A stretch of 64,000 nucleotides of DNA from Lachnospiraceae bacterium AC2028 (GCA_000702685.1 JNJD01000014.1:23523-87522); one strand, 5' to 3'. Positions 35,968 to 45,709 are shown, counted from the first letter of the stretch. Made by a program: numbers and translations. Notes: a model not told the origin generated them from the sequence alone.

Positions 35968-36674
35968 TGAAGAACGTTAAGATTGATGATAAATCAAAGT
36001 TTTTATCAGCAGTTCTGCTTGTAATAGTTTTATGCGGTGTTGCTTTCTTCCTCGGATACAGGAAGTTCGAAGATAATGCTGCAAGACTTCAGGGAGAGAA
36101 TAATGCTCTCAGAGACAGGATCAGCTCTCTTCAGGCATATTATGATACTGAGGAGCAGAACAAGGCTGACACAGAGACTATGACCGCTGAGATCTCCGAT
36201 ATTTTCTCTGCATATTCATCTGATGCCAGATTTGAGGACGGTATTTATGAAGCTTTTAATCTTAGAGCAGGCTCCCTCAATACATTTGAACTTGCATCGA
36301 TAGGATTCAATACTCCCAGTGCTATCAGGAGAATTCCCGTTGAAACAGTTGCTGCTGCTCAGATCGAAGGATATGACTCCGAGATAGCATTTGACAAGTT
36401 TGATGTATCTTACAGCGGCAATATTTCCTATGAAGGCCTTAAGAACATGGTCAGAGAGATCGCTACCGGTCAGTATAACCTTGCTATCGGTCAGATGTCT
36501 TATCAGATCATGGATAATGGCAACATTGATGGAAACGCATTACTTTCATTCTATTATGTTGAAGGAGCAGGCTGCCCTTATGAGGAGCCTCCCGTAAGCA
36601 ATTACGATACTGGACTTGAGAACCTGTTCGGTGTAAGCGTAGCTGCTGAACCCGAGGAAAGCGAAGACAATTAA
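35967..36674 (+). CDS. PilO-like alignment-complex protein
   Basis: A 235-residue bitopic membrane protein: short cytoplasmic N-terminus, one helix at about 14-30, a coiled coil (about 35-65) and a small C-terminal domain of PilO type. It is a PilO candidate by layout and by its place after PilM-PilN, with a one-base overlap of stop and start. Sequence identity to PilO is not obvious by eye, as is usual for this family. It should pair with the PilN part of the upstream fusion and link the cytoplasmic ring to the outer parts of the machine. Confidence 0.72.
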   Translation: MKNVKIDDKSKFLSAVLLVIVLCGVAFFLGYRKFEDNAARLQGENNALRDRISSLQAYYDTEEQNKADTETMTAEISDIFSAYSSDARFEDGIYEAFNLRAGSLNTFELASIGFNTPSAIRRIPVETVAAAQIEGYDSEIAFDKFDVSYSGNISYEGLKNMVREIATGQYNLAIGQMSYQIMDNGNIDGNALLSFYYVEGAGCPYEEPPVSNYDTGLENLFGVSVAAEPEESEDN

Positions 36675-36688
36675 GAAGTGAGGCATAT

Positions 36689-38266
36689 ATGAAAATGCTG
36701 AGATTTAAGAACAATGATAAAGGAATGACACTGGTAGAATTACTTGTTGCGATCGCAATATTTGCCGCAGCTATAATTCCGATGCTTTACGCATTCGTTT
36801 ATTCAACCGGATTTAACTTTAAATCTCAGCAGACTATGCAGTCCACCGGTATAGCTCAGGCAATCATAGAAAAGTGCAAGGGCGCAAGCATCGATCAGGC
36901 TAAGATTGTTGACATGCTTACTGACGGATCCATCTTGGACGGCACTCAGTTTATTGACGGAACAGCCGAGGGATTGGTTAGCGGTGCAGCTTATGATGCA
37001 AGTCTCAGCGGAGATTATTATCGTATAAGCGGTATTCATCCCGTCGCTTCTACCGACGGCGGAACATCCAGAAGAGCATATGATGTCATGGTCAGGTTTT
37101 ATGAGATCGGCAAGGATACCAAGACCGATTATTCATCTATACAATCCATGACCAACGATACCACATATAACTTTGCGGATTTCCTTACCGAAGCTCTTTC
37201 TCATGAAGATGCTCTGGCTGAAGATAAGATGGTCAATATGATCAAGGATAAGTGGTTCAATGATGCCAATTGTGTATACACCGACGGAACTGCTATAGAT
37301 GCCGGCGTGTCCAATTACTTTACGATTTCTGATATTGATATATCCAAGATCAAGCTTGACAGGCTGATCGAAATCAATGCCGGTGACAGTGAAGTGAAGG
37401 TGACCGTATCTTATTATTTCGGCGGTTATGATTCCGGAGATGCATATGACAGTATTACATTTACTAAGTCAGGAATTCATGGCAAGACTGTAAAGTGCAC
37501 CTCCAGTTTTAGCGGTGGCACCGGTGAAGAGGTAGCATATTTAGGAAATGACCCTATATATGTGAAGGATTTCGATGCCTATATGACCTGCAGCCATCCT
37601 GTAACCTCGATCTTTTTCTATTATTATCCCGGATACATGAATGAGTCTGCTATCACCGATCATATTTCTATAGATAGTTCGATGTCGAATCCGGTTACGT
37701 ATACTCCTGATCCGTCGAATCCCGGTGTTGTGGCTTCTGCTCCCGCAAGATTGGATGTATACCTGTACAAGCAATTCAAACCCTTTGGCGGTTCATGGAC
37801 GGAGACTCAGTATAATAACCTTGACGCCGCATACGATCCTGAGATCATATTGTCAAATTCCGGATCAAATGAATGCTATTTTTACCACAACCTTTGGTGG
37901 CATGTGACCAACACTGCGGTGAATCCCGGTGAGCACGATTATAAACTGGTACTCAATTCCGGATATACACCCGATATAACAGCTACCGATTTTGAGAATT
38001 GTACCACTCCCGACACGGTTGTTGCTGCCAATTCCTATTCAACCTATTGGCGCGATACTACAGATGATGCCAGCGGAAAACCTAAGATGAATTCTCATCT
38101 TCTCAGAGATTATGAAAGTCTTCCCGGTCATTATGAGGATACAAGGGGCGGTTCGGATTCAACCAGGGATGCTTTCTATTCCAGATATCGTGTTGAAGTG
38201 ATCGTGTATTCTAGCGCTAACGGTAACGAAATTGAACGTATGTATGCTGAAGTACTTAACTGGTAA
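36689..38266 (+). CDS. Large prepilin-like protein (minor pseudopilin)
   Basis: A 525-residue protein with a type III prepilin signal: basic leader, KG|MTLVELLVAIAIFAAAIIP, glutamate at +5 and the pilin helix. The domain behind it is far larger than in usual minor pilins, rich in Tyr, Ser, Thr and Asp, and may fold as beta-structure. The ATG at 36689 follows a GAGG site. It is probably a minor pilin at the tip or a GspI/J-like initiator, processed by the PilD encoded in the same operon. Confidence 0.8.
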   Translation: MKMLRFKNNDKGMTLVELLVAIAIFAAAIIPMLYAFVYSTGFNFKSQQTMQSTGIAQAIIEKCKGASIDQAKIVDMLTDGSILDGTQFIDGTAEGLVSGAAYDASLSGDYYRISGIHPVASTDGGTSRRAYDVMVRFYEIGKDTKTDYSSIQSMTNDTTYNFADFLTEALSHEDALAEDKMVNMIKDKWFNDANCVYTDGTAIDAGVSNYFTISDIDISKIKLDRLIEINAGDSEVKVTVSYYFGGYDSGDAYDSITFTKSGIHGKTVKCTSSFSGGTGEEVAYLGNDPIYVKDFDAYMTCSHPVTSIFFYYYPGYMNESAITDHISIDSSMSNPVTYTPDPSNPGVVASAPARLDVYLYKQFKPFGGSWTETQYNNLDAAYDPEIILSNSGSNECYFYHNLWWHVTNTAVNPGEHDYKLVLNSGYTPDITATDFENCTTPDTVVAANSYSTYWRDTTDDASGKPKMNSHLLRDYESLPGHYEDTRGGSDSTRDAFYSRYRVEVIVYSSANGNEIERMYAEVLNW

Positions 38267-38284
38267 TTTTGATTGGTAAAGATT

Positions 38285-39319
38285 ATGGGAAACAAAAAGC
38301 ATAACAATATTATAAGGAATAATAAAGGCTCGGCATTGGTTGTCTGCATTATTGTTTTGCTGTTTGTCAGTATTCTGGCAACCGTAATATTGTATATCTC
38401 CGGTATCAATTACAGGATGAAGAAGGCTGAGTATAATACCAAGTATTCCTTCTATGTCGCAGAGGAGCCACTCGAAAGGATTGAATCAAACATGATCATT
38501 CCTGTTTCGGAAGCTCTTAATAATGCTTTTGTTACCACTAATTCAGTTTATGCAGCTGACGGAACTTTTGACGCCAAGAGAAGAGAGTTCTATATTCAGT
38601 TTGCCAAGTCTTATAAGGATCTGCTGATTAAGAATTACGGCGGTTCATCCGTTGGATCTGATGGTTCTACTCTTGCCGGTTCTGCTGTTGTCAAGAATAT
38701 CGTGTATAATCTTGCTTCATGTGATAACTCCTGGGGTGAGTACAACGATACACGCTTTTTGACTAAAGATCTTGCAGCTCCCGCTACAAGCAATATTGAA
38801 TTAGACAATATTTTCATCAATGGTTCGACTGTTCATGGTACTGCGATAGGTGGAACTGCTTATGCCAATGATCCCAATGGTTTTGTTGATTGGCTCTGCA
38901 CACATAATGATCCTACTACCTTATCGCCCTATATTGATGTAAATGGTTCCGAGGATCTTAAAGTCTATATTGTTGTATCGGATTTCATACCTGATACTCT
39001 TACTGCGAGCGAGGGTTATGATCGTTTCATAATGCTTGATGTTACCGATCCTGTTATCGATGGCGGCAATTATGATGATGCTGTATATCCTGTCAGAACT
39101 TTGAAGCCCGTTGATGATCCCAACAGAAATGATAAACCCTGCATTGTTATGAGAAATATAGCCGTTGTTGCGGTTCATAACGGATACAGATCCATTGTCT
39201 GCACCGATATTTCCTTCCAGTTCCCTCCTTTTGACTGGAATGGCGGAGCTTCTACCAGCGGATATAATCAGTGGAATGTATATCAGTTGATCTATTACAC
39301 CAATTGGCAGAGGTATTGA
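38285..39319 (+). CDS. PilX/GspK-like minor pilin
   Basis: A 344-residue protein whose N-terminus NNKGSALVVCIIVLLFVSILATVILY resembles PilX/GspK-type minor pilins: it has the hydrophobic helix but not the F/M-x-x-x-E motif, and alanine-leucine follows the glycine-serine. The remainder is a soluble domain without recognised motifs. The start at 38285 (ATG) is preferred to the TTG at 38273. Its place among pseudopilins supports a role in the pilus tip complex. Whether it is cleaved by PilD is uncertain because the +5 glutamate is missing. Confidence 0.65.
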   Translation: MGNKKHNNIIRNNKGSALVVCIIVLLFVSILATVILYISGINYRMKKAEYNTKYSFYVAEEPLERIESNMIIPVSEALNNAFVTTNSVYAADGTFDAKRREFYIQFAKSYKDLLIKNYGGSSVGSDGSTLAGSAVVKNIVYNLASCDNSWGEYNDTRFLTKDLAAPATSNIELDNIFINGSTVHGTAIGGTAYANDPNGFVDWLCTHNDPTTLSPYIDVNGSEDLKVYIVVSDFIPDTLTASEGYDRFIMLDVTDPVIDGGNYDDAVYPVRTLKPVDDPNRNDKPCIVMRNIAVVAVHNGYRSIVCTDISFQFPPFDWNGGASTSGYNQWNVYQLIYYTNWQRY

Positions 39320-39325
39320 TCAAAT

Positions 39326-39832
39326 ATGAAAAGAGATAATATCTTAAAAGAGAATAACAAAGGATTGTCGCTTGTTGAGATAATCATTGTGTTGGCGATC
39401 ATGACCATAATTGGCGGTGCTATGCTTCTTACCACTGCGGTTGCTACGGATAAGCATGTTACATCCTGTGGTGAAAAGGTTGTTTCTTCTCTTGAACAGA
39501 CAAGAAATCTCGCTATGGGAAAGCAGAGCGGATGGATCATTATAAGCAAGGATCCCGGTGATTATATGTACTGCCAGATGTATGTGGATGGGCAGCCTTA
39601 CGGTGACAGGGTTTCCATTGGACATTCCGGTCTTACCGTATCGGTCACTGAGAGCGGAGGATCTCCCCAAAATATTGAAACATTGGGCGATGTTAAGATC
39701 GAATTCTCACGAAGTAACGGAAGCGTAATCAATTCACCGGCTATAAGTCAGATAGATATAACCAATGGCAGAAGATCGGTTACGATCACTATCGATAAGT
39801 TTACAGGCCGCGTTTCCAGCGTCAGAACTTAA
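39326..39832 (+). CDS. GspH-like minor prepilin
   Basis: A 168-residue minor prepilin with a leader ending NNKG and the core LSLVEIIIVLAIMTIIGGAML, glutamate at +5. The size and small beta-rich domain are those of GspH/FimT-like pseudopilins. GAGG lies about 11 bases before the ATG. After this gene there are 90 A+T-rich bases with an imperfect inverted repeat before the last gene of the operon, the longest gap inside the cluster. Confidence 0.82.
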   Translation: MKRDNILKENNKGLSLVEIIIVLAIMTIIGGAMLLTTAVATDKHVTSCGEKVVSSLEQTRNLAMGKQSGWIIISKDPGDYMYCQMYVDGQPYGDRVSIGHSGLTVSVTESGGSPQNIETLGDVKIEFSRSNGSVINSPAISQIDITNGRRSVTITIDKFTGRVSSVRT

Positions 39833-39922
39833 ATTTATCTAAATTTAAGCTTTTACATAGTCTTTGATTGATGATATTATGTAAATGGTTAGATATTTTG
39901 TGCTTTTTGCGAAAAGGAGCAA

Positions 39923-42511
39923 ATGATGAGAAAACTAATCAAATACTTTAAAGCAAAAGGTGATGCAGGTCTGAGCCTTATAGAGCTGATCATTTCCATG
40001 GCAATTCTGGCTGTAGTCGGATTGGCTGTTGGTGGTGCTATGTATGTCAGCTCCAGAAGCTATGCAACCAGCTCTACCGAAGTCAATGTACAGGAAGAGG
40101 CGCAGGTAACTTCCAGCCTGATCTGCGACTGGCTTGTTGATGCTACGGAAGTTAATCCTACTGATGGCGAGGTAACTTTGGCAACTGATGGTTCCAATGA
40201 CTTCGTGATCGTTCATCCCGATGGTGATGCATCTGTTAATATCAGGATCTATCTTGACGGTACTGATCTTAAGTATGATGCCAACAAGAGTACTACTCAG
40301 GATGATGGTACTGTCGTTAATGAGCTTTCAAGCGGTACTCTTGCAAGCAACGTATATGGTGTTGTATTTAATTCTACTTTTGGATCCGACAGGAACGTTA
40401 AGTTCTCTATGGATTTCAAGGTTAATGACAGGAATTACAATGCTGTTACCGATTCTACTTCCAGAAACCATTCATTTGTTTCTACTGCAGGTAATGCGGT
40501 GGCACAGTCTCTTTACATCCTTCCTGATAACGGTGTCTATACCATAGGTCCCGATGAGTATCAGGTTATTCTCGAGCCCGGTCAGAGATTAAATGGAGCT
40601 TCTTATGATGCTTCATATAATTTCACCTTCCAGGTATTTGGTTTTGATGCACACACCAAGGTGCTTCTTGAGAATTCTGAGGATTCTTCCAAGACTAAGG
40701 GTGGTGCAACTCTTACCTATTCCCAGATTTCGGGAACCAATCAGTTCACTGTTAATTGTCAGTCTGCCGATGATGCATCCGGAGACCAGGTATTCACTTT
40801 CAAGGCGGTTAATGACTCTGATGCTTCTATAAATCATTCGATAACTGTTCATGTAAGTATCAGAAAGGTAACTAAGTTTGATATCGCATATGCCGGTGGC
40901 ACATTCAAGACTTCCGGTAATGAAGGAGAAGACGGTTCAACATACGCTGCAACCTTTGACCTTGGTGTACAGTATGGTGCGCAGGTCAATGCCGGTTTTG
41001 ATAAGAACGGTGGATACAGGAATCCTTATAAGGTTGTTTACTTCTATAAGGAGAAAGATGGATCAAACTTTAATACGATAGATCCCAATGCGTATTTTGA
41101 GGATCTTGTTGTTGATGAGGGACTTGGCGGAACGCCCGGTATCAGCTTTAAGCTTAAGAATGATATCTCCAAGGATGTTTATATTGTAGCTGTTGCTGCT
41201 CACTCCGGTGATCTTCCCAATCTCGGCGCCACTAATGCGGGTGTAATATTCAACAATAACCCCATTACTAATTACACCAACAGGGTTACCAGCGTTAAGT
41301 CTGCACTTGGTACATATTCAGCTTTCTCTTATGGCCCCAGTGGAAGAGCATACTTTGGTGTTCTTAAGATAACCGCTACAACTCCCCATAATGATGATTT
41401 CACTCTTCCTAATCCCAGTGCTATAAGAAGAGGTATTCCTTCATTTGAGATAGCTCGTATTACCGATTCCGGATACACCACATTAGAAAGTGCTTGTAAT
41501 GCTTGGTGTTCAAATCATGGATATACTTCTCCTACAAATGCCGGTATGAAGTTTAAATCAGTTGTTTGGTACAGAGAACAGGGAACTTCAACTTGGAATT
41601 ATTATGTAATGCATTCACCCGCTCAGTTATCTAATATGAAGGATCATGAGACTACTCAGTTCCAGAATGCAAATGAATCATACATATTTGCCGGCGATAA
41701 GTCATATGATTACTATGTTGCATTTTATGCATGGGCTCCTACAGGTGAGCTTGTAAAGGAATTAAAGAGCGCTGTTAATCAGGTTCCTGCATCAGTTCCG
41801 TATGTTTATGATCCTACTGACCGGAAGTTTAAGATGGAGACCTATGACAGTGACTCACCCATGGTATTTGATGCAAGTGATTATAGGGCTAGCACTTCAG
41901 ATCCCGGACATCTTAAGAATTATGATTTCTATGTTTACTTCAGTAATATGACTTCCGCAAATGCAGAAAGCACTCATATTACCTGGACGATTGATAGATG
42001 GGATCCTACTGCTAATCATGGTGCTGGCGCATGGGTTCCTGATAATCAATTAGTTATTTGGAAACAGGGACTTGAGAGTATCGACCAGATAAACAATTCC
42101 AATACTTGGGGAATTGGCGCATCGGGCGATAGCAGTAAGTATCATACCGGATCAGGAAACTATATCGGCAGCATTGTTTTAGGCGGTGCTGATAACACTA
42201 CCGGTACTACACTTCAGATTGGTCCTTATAATGAAAACAGATATCCTGATGCCAATATGAGTGTTGCCCGTTTGGAAATCGATAAGAAATATATTCTTGG
42301 TGAGGGCAGCACAACTTATAACGGCAGATACAGATTATCATTTGGTGGAACTAATAGTTATCAGGCTCCTACCGGATTGAATCCCGGTCAGGTAACCTAT
42401 AACGGTAGTAACGGATCTGTTAGTGGAACTCACACAGTAGATTGTGATCTTACTGGTACTTCGGTTAACGGAGCAGAGTACGGATACATTTATTTCACGA
42501 TTCAGCCTTAA
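39923..42511 (+). CDS. Giant prepilin-like protein, candidate tip adhesin
   Basis: An 862-residue protein with a class III prepilin signal (DAGLSLIELIISMAILAVVGLAVGG, glutamate at +5) attached to an extracellular region of over 800 residues. The sequence shows beta-rich stretches, one of them Ig-like at about 205-310, and many Asn, Thr, Gly and Tyr residues. Normal pilins have 130-250 residues. A single pilin helix with such a head suits a tip adhesin placed by the minor pilins encoded upstream. AAGGAG precedes two adjacent ATGs (39923, 39926). A strong terminator follows. Confidence 0.75.
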   Translation: MMRKLIKYFKAKGDAGLSLIELIISMAILAVVGLAVGGAMYVSSRSYATSSTEVNVQEEAQVTSSLICDWLVDATEVNPTDGEVTLATDGSNDFVIVHPDGDASVNIRIYLDGTDLKYDANKSTTQDDGTVVNELSSGTLASNVYGVVFNSTFGSDRNVKFSMDFKVNDRNYNAVTDSTSRNHSFVSTAGNAVAQSLYILPDNGVYTIGPDEYQVILEPGQRLNGASYDASYNFTFQVFGFDAHTKVLLENSEDSSKTKGGATLTYSQISGTNQFTVNCQSADDASGDQVFTFKAVNDSDASINHSITVHVSIRKVTKFDIAYAGGTFKTSGNEGEDGSTYAATFDLGVQYGAQVNAGFDKNGGYRNPYKVVYFYKEKDGSNFNTIDPNAYFEDLVVDEGLGGTPGISFKLKNDISKDVYIVAVAAHSGDLPNLGATNAGVIFNNNPITNYTNRVTSVKSALGTYSAFSYGPSGRAYFGVLKITATTPHNDDFTLPNPSAIRRGIPSFEIARITDSGYTTLESACNAWCSNHGYTSPTNAGMKFKSVVWYREQGTSTWNYYVMHSPAQLSNMKDHETTQFQNANESYIFAGDKSYDYYVAFYAWAPTGELVKELKSAVNQVPASVPYVYDPTDRKFKMETYDSDSPMVFDASDYRASTSDPGHLKNYDFYVYFSNMTSANAESTHITWTIDRWDPTANHGAGAWVPDNQLVIWKQGLESIDQINNSNTWGIGASGDSSKYHTGSGNYIGSIVLGGADNTTGTTLQIGPYNENRYPDANMSVARLEIDKKYILGEGSTTYNGRYRLSFGGTNSYQAPTGLNPGQVTYNGSNGSVSGTHTVDCDLTGTSVNGAEYGYIYFTIQP

Positions 42512-42526
42512 TTTCTAATTTCATAT

Positions 42527-42560
42527 AAAAAGGGGTTCGGTTTATCCGAACCCTTTTTTT
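42527..42560 (+). terminator. Rho-independent terminator of the pilus-like operon
   Basis: The hairpin pairs GGGTTCGG with CCGAACCC over a TTTAT loop and is followed by seven T residues. It ends the pilus operon; the next gene starts only 15 bases later, so its promoter must overlap this site or lie inside the pilin gene. Confidence 0.9.
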
Positions 42561-42575
42561 GAGGATTGAGTATAT

Positions 42576-44615
42576 ATGTTAAAAAATTTATCTAGAATTG
42601 TTTTAATATGTTTTGTTTGTCTTTTATTTGCCGGATGTACGAAAAATGAGCTTAAAAGCGGCGATGTGATTTCTGATGCAAATATTGCTTCTGAAGGACT
42701 ATTTGTTGAGACTATAATTGATACTTCCGCTTTTCCTGACGGTTTTTCAAAAGCCATTTCTTATTCTGATGCGGATGGTTACAGTTATATTCTGATCTGT
42801 TATGACTCTGTTTCATATGTAAATGAAAAATATTTTGTTAAATTTGACGCATCCGGTAATCTAACTGAATGTAAGAAATTAACAATTCCTTTATCTGTAT
42901 TTGGTGGCAATCTTGCAGATAAAATGGATATTATGCTTGATGATATTCTGAAAGTAAATTATATTGATTTCTTTTTTGATTCTGATGGCTCTTTTTCTTG
43001 TTTATCGTATTTATCTTCAAATTCGGAAACATATACGATCGATCCCATTTTTTATACCAATGATATTTTGATAAAATGGGATTCTAATGGTAATTGTATT
43101 TCGGTCTCTTCTGCTAATTCCGATGATATATTTATTAATGCAACAGTTGAGGATCGTGATTATATTGGACTTGATGGCAGGAATTATAAGCTTACGGATT
43201 CCGGGATTTCTGTATTTGATCCTGCAAGCGGAAGTTTTACCAAATATTTTGATTTTATTAACTCTGATGTTTCCGGTATGTACTTTTATTCTGTTTCTGT
43301 GATAGATGAAGATCATTTTTCCGGAGTGTATCGTGATCTGGAAGGTAACTATGTTCTTTCATGCTTTACTCGCAGGAATGATCGTTCTGATTCGGATAAA
43401 GTGCTTGTTGTTGCCTGCTCTGATATGGATTTTGATTTAAAAAAGGATGTATTTGCATTTAATACCGAGAATAAGAATTACCGGATAACTGTTATTGATT
43501 ATTCTGATAAAGCTGTTTCTGCCGGGGCATCCGAAGGATGGACTCTGCTAAAGAGCGATGTTGCGTCCGGATTCAGACCCGATCTGATAATTGATTCAAC
43601 CGGTTACGATGCTCGCTTTGTTTCGTATTTATCTGATAATTCAATGGCTGCAGACTTAAGCGGTGTCATTTCCGCCTGTTTTGAAAAGGATGCGAAGAAG
43701 TTCAGCGATAAGGCTGAAAAACTCTTTTATTCGGATAAGAATACCTATGCGCTTGTACCGTCTTATTACTACAGAACCATTGTCGGAAACTCTGAGTTAT
43801 TTGGTGGGGATGATGATTGTGGATATGATGATTTTATGAGCTCTATATATCCACTTGCCGATAATCAGGAAGTTTATATGGATGACTCAAGAGAAGCATT
43901 CCTTGGAAGAGTTCTGGCATTTACCGGTAACAGATATGTCGATTATAATTCTAAGACTGCTGATTTTAATGCCGACGAGTTCATTTCATACCTGAGATAT
44001 GCTGGAAATCTTCCTGCTGAATTGAGTAATCCTCTGTCCAGGTACAGCGATGTTCCCGGATATGTCTGGGGGGATTCATTCCTGTTTGATTTAAAATGGA
44101 AGAACATTGGCGATATTCAGCTTGTATCCACCAGATTCTGCCTTGGGGATTATACGGATTTTGGTTTCCCCAGCAGTTCTTCCGAAGGGTCCGGAGTTAT
44201 ATCCGCAACTAGAAGTTATATGATACTTTCAACCAACGCATATACAAATGAATGCTGGGAATTTATAAAGGGTTATATATCCGATGATTATCAGAATTCC
44301 CTTACCGAGGAGATTCCGGTAACTGATGAAGCTTATAATAACTGGCGTCAGATCATCGGCTTCTTTGTAGCAGAAGACAGCGCACTTTACTATTTCAAGG
44401 ATGGTCAGCAGCTTCAGGTTGATATACCTGATGATGAAAGAATAAAGTATATTGAAGATCATATCAATTCATGTGATACTATGATCTTCTCAGATTATAC
44501 TGTTGAATCCATTGTATATAATTATGCACAGCAGTACTTTGACGGACAGTTGACAGCCGAGGAAGCGGCTGCAGCTATAGACAGGGATGTTGAAGCCTAT
44601 CTGCAATCGGCTTAA
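42576..44615 (+). CDS. Large extracellular solute-binding-type lipoprotein
   Basis: A 679-residue lipoprotein: signal peptide with lipobox LFAGC (cysteine at about residue 21), an N-terminal half of repeating short beta-like segments, and a C-terminal half (about 275-679) that resembles ABC-transporter solute-binding proteins, beginning with the pattern ending FNTENKNYRITVIDYSDKA. It is a paralogue of the lipoprotein at 45.8 kb. No permease or ATPase is nearby, so it may be a sensor, a scavenging receptor, or work with a transporter encoded elsewhere. A GAGG site precedes the ATG; no clear promoter is visible after the upstream terminator. Confidence 0.75.
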   Translation: MLKNLSRIVLICFVCLLFAGCTKNELKSGDVISDANIASEGLFVETIIDTSAFPDGFSKAISYSDADGYSYILICYDSVSYVNEKYFVKFDASGNLTECKKLTIPLSVFGGNLADKMDIMLDDILKVNYIDFFFDSDGSFSCLSYLSSNSETYTIDPIFYTNDILIKWDSNGNCISVSSANSDDIFINATVEDRDYIGLDGRNYKLTDSGISVFDPASGSFTKYFDFINSDVSGMYFYSVSVIDEDHFSGVYRDLEGNYVLSCFTRRNDRSDSDKVLVVACSDMDFDLKKDVFAFNTENKNYRITVIDYSDKAVSAGASEGWTLLKSDVASGFRPDLIIDSTGYDARFVSYLSDNSMAADLSGVISACFEKDAKKFSDKAEKLFYSDKNTYALVPSYYYRTIVGNSELFGGDDDCGYDDFMSSIYPLADNQEVYMDDSREAFLGRVLAFTGNRYVDYNSKTADFNADEFISYLRYAGNLPAELSNPLSRYSDVPGYVWGDSFLFDLKWKNIGDIQLVSTRFCLGDYTDFGFPSSSSEGSGVISATRSYMILSTNAYTNECWEFIKGYISDDYQNSLTEEIPVTDEAYNNWRQIIGFFVAEDSALYYFKDGQQLQVDIPDDERIKYIEDHINSCDTMIFSDYTVESIVYNYAQQYFDGQLTAEEAAAAIDRDVEAYLQSA

Positions 44616-44686
44616 GCTTTCTTTTCGGATTATGTGATAGATTTGCTTTTTTGCCTGATTTAGTGCATTATATATATGCAGGACTT

Positions 44687-44719
44687 AAGGGAGCTTGCGA
44701 CATACGCAGGCTCCTTTTT
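44687..44719 (+). terminator. Rho-independent terminator
   Basis: GGGAGCTTGCG and CGCAGGCTCC pair around an ACATA loop, with one G-U pair, and five T residues follow. It lies between the lipoprotein gene and the PIN-domain gene. Confidence 0.85.
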
Positions 44720-44755
44720 CTGTGAAAAATTTTGAAGAAAGGAGGAGAAGGGAAT

Positions 44756-45646
44756 ATGTCTATATTCTCAAGGAAAACTGAAGTGCAGGAGCCGCTGATG
44801 GATCATACGATCTATCTGATCGATACTGAAAATGTCAGGACTGTATGGACATTGCTTCTGGACAGGATGACAGAAAATGATAAGATTTATGTCTTTTATA
44901 CCGCCAATTCCGGGAATATCAAGTATGAAGACTTAAACGGAGTAATCTCGTCGGGGAAGAATGTTGAACTTATCCAGTGCCACACAGGTAAGAACGGTCT
45001 TGATTTTCAGCTTGTATCGTATCTCGGATATCTTATCCGAAATAATGAAAATGCAGATTATTGCATTATCTCGGATGATAGCGGATATGATGCTGTGATC
45101 AAATTCTGGGAAGGCAGAGACGTTGATGTAACCCGTAAAACGGCTTTTCAGGTCTCGGGCAAGCAGGCAAAACCTGTTAAGAAGTCCATTTTCGGAGTAA
45201 AGCCCAAGGCCAAGCCTCAGGCCGTCGCACCGAAGAAGCCGCAGCCTCAGCAGCCTAAACCGGCGGCTCCTAAACAGCCCGCTCAACAGCAGCCTAAGCA
45301 GCAGACTGAGACTCAGCCTAAACAGCAGGCACCTAAACAGCAGGCATCTAAACAACCCGCTCAGCCCCAGCTAAAGCAGTCGATTGATCAGCCTGAAAGT
45401 ACCTCGGGCGGTCCGGCAGTGAACATCGTAAGCTCTGCATCTTCCGGCATGGAATCAAAGCTTCAGGCACTTCTTCCGGACGAGCCTTTGGACAAGATCA
45501 CGCTTATCGCTGATATTATCCGTAAAGCCGGCGGCAAGAAGGGACTTGCTGACATCCATGATGAGATAGAGAAGCTCTACAGGAGTGAAAGGGCTTCCGA
45601 GATCTATCGCCTGATCAGGCACAATTTGAATGATATCTGCGGATAA
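44756..45646 (+). CDS. PIN-like domain protein with Pro/Gln/Lys-rich linker
   Basis: A 296-residue protein in three parts. Residues of about 18-135 form a PIN-like nuclease domain with the expected acidic residues: IDTENV, GLDFQLVSYLGY and SDDSGYD. A low-complexity linker of Pro, Gln, Lys and Ala spans about 145-220. The last 65 residues are a small helical domain (PLDKITLIADIIRKAGG and following). The start at 44756 has an exceptionally strong AAAGGAGGAG site. It may be an RNase or RNA-binding regulator. It stands alone between two terminators, so it is monocistronic. Confidence 0.72.
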   Translation: MSIFSRKTEVQEPLMDHTIYLIDTENVRTVWTLLLDRMTENDKIYVFYTANSGNIKYEDLNGVISSGKNVELIQCHTGKNGLDFQLVSYLGYLIRNNENADYCIISDDSGYDAVIKFWEGRDVDVTRKTAFQVSGKQAKPVKKSIFGVKPKAKPQAVAPKKPQPQQPKPAAPKQPAQQQPKQQTETQPKQQAPKQQASKQPAQPQLKQSIDQPESTSGGPAVNIVSSASSGMESKLQALLPDEPLDKITLIADIIRKAGGKKGLADIHDEIEKLYRSERASEIYRLIRHNLNDICG

Positions 45647-45673
45647 AGCTACGCAATATCGGAAAACAAAACT

Positions 45674-45709
45674 AAATCCGGGGAAAGTAGATCTTTCTCC
45701 GGATTTTTT
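45674..45709 (+). terminator. Rho-independent terminator
   Basis: AAATCCGGGGAAAG pairs with CTTTCTCCGGATTT around a TAGAT loop, with one G-U pair, followed by a T run. It ends the PIN-domain gene. Confidence 0.9.

Noticed and set aside
39833..39922. Separate promoter before the 862-residue prepilin gene
   Set aside because: TTGATT at 39864 has no -10 box at an acceptable distance (nearest TTAGAT at 19 bases), so operon transcription is the simpler reading.
45180..45400. Low-complexity CAG/CCT-rich stretch as a repeat element or frameshift
   Set aside because: It stays in frame with the PIN-like gene and codes for a Pro/Gln/Lys linker; no exact DNA repeat unit is kept.
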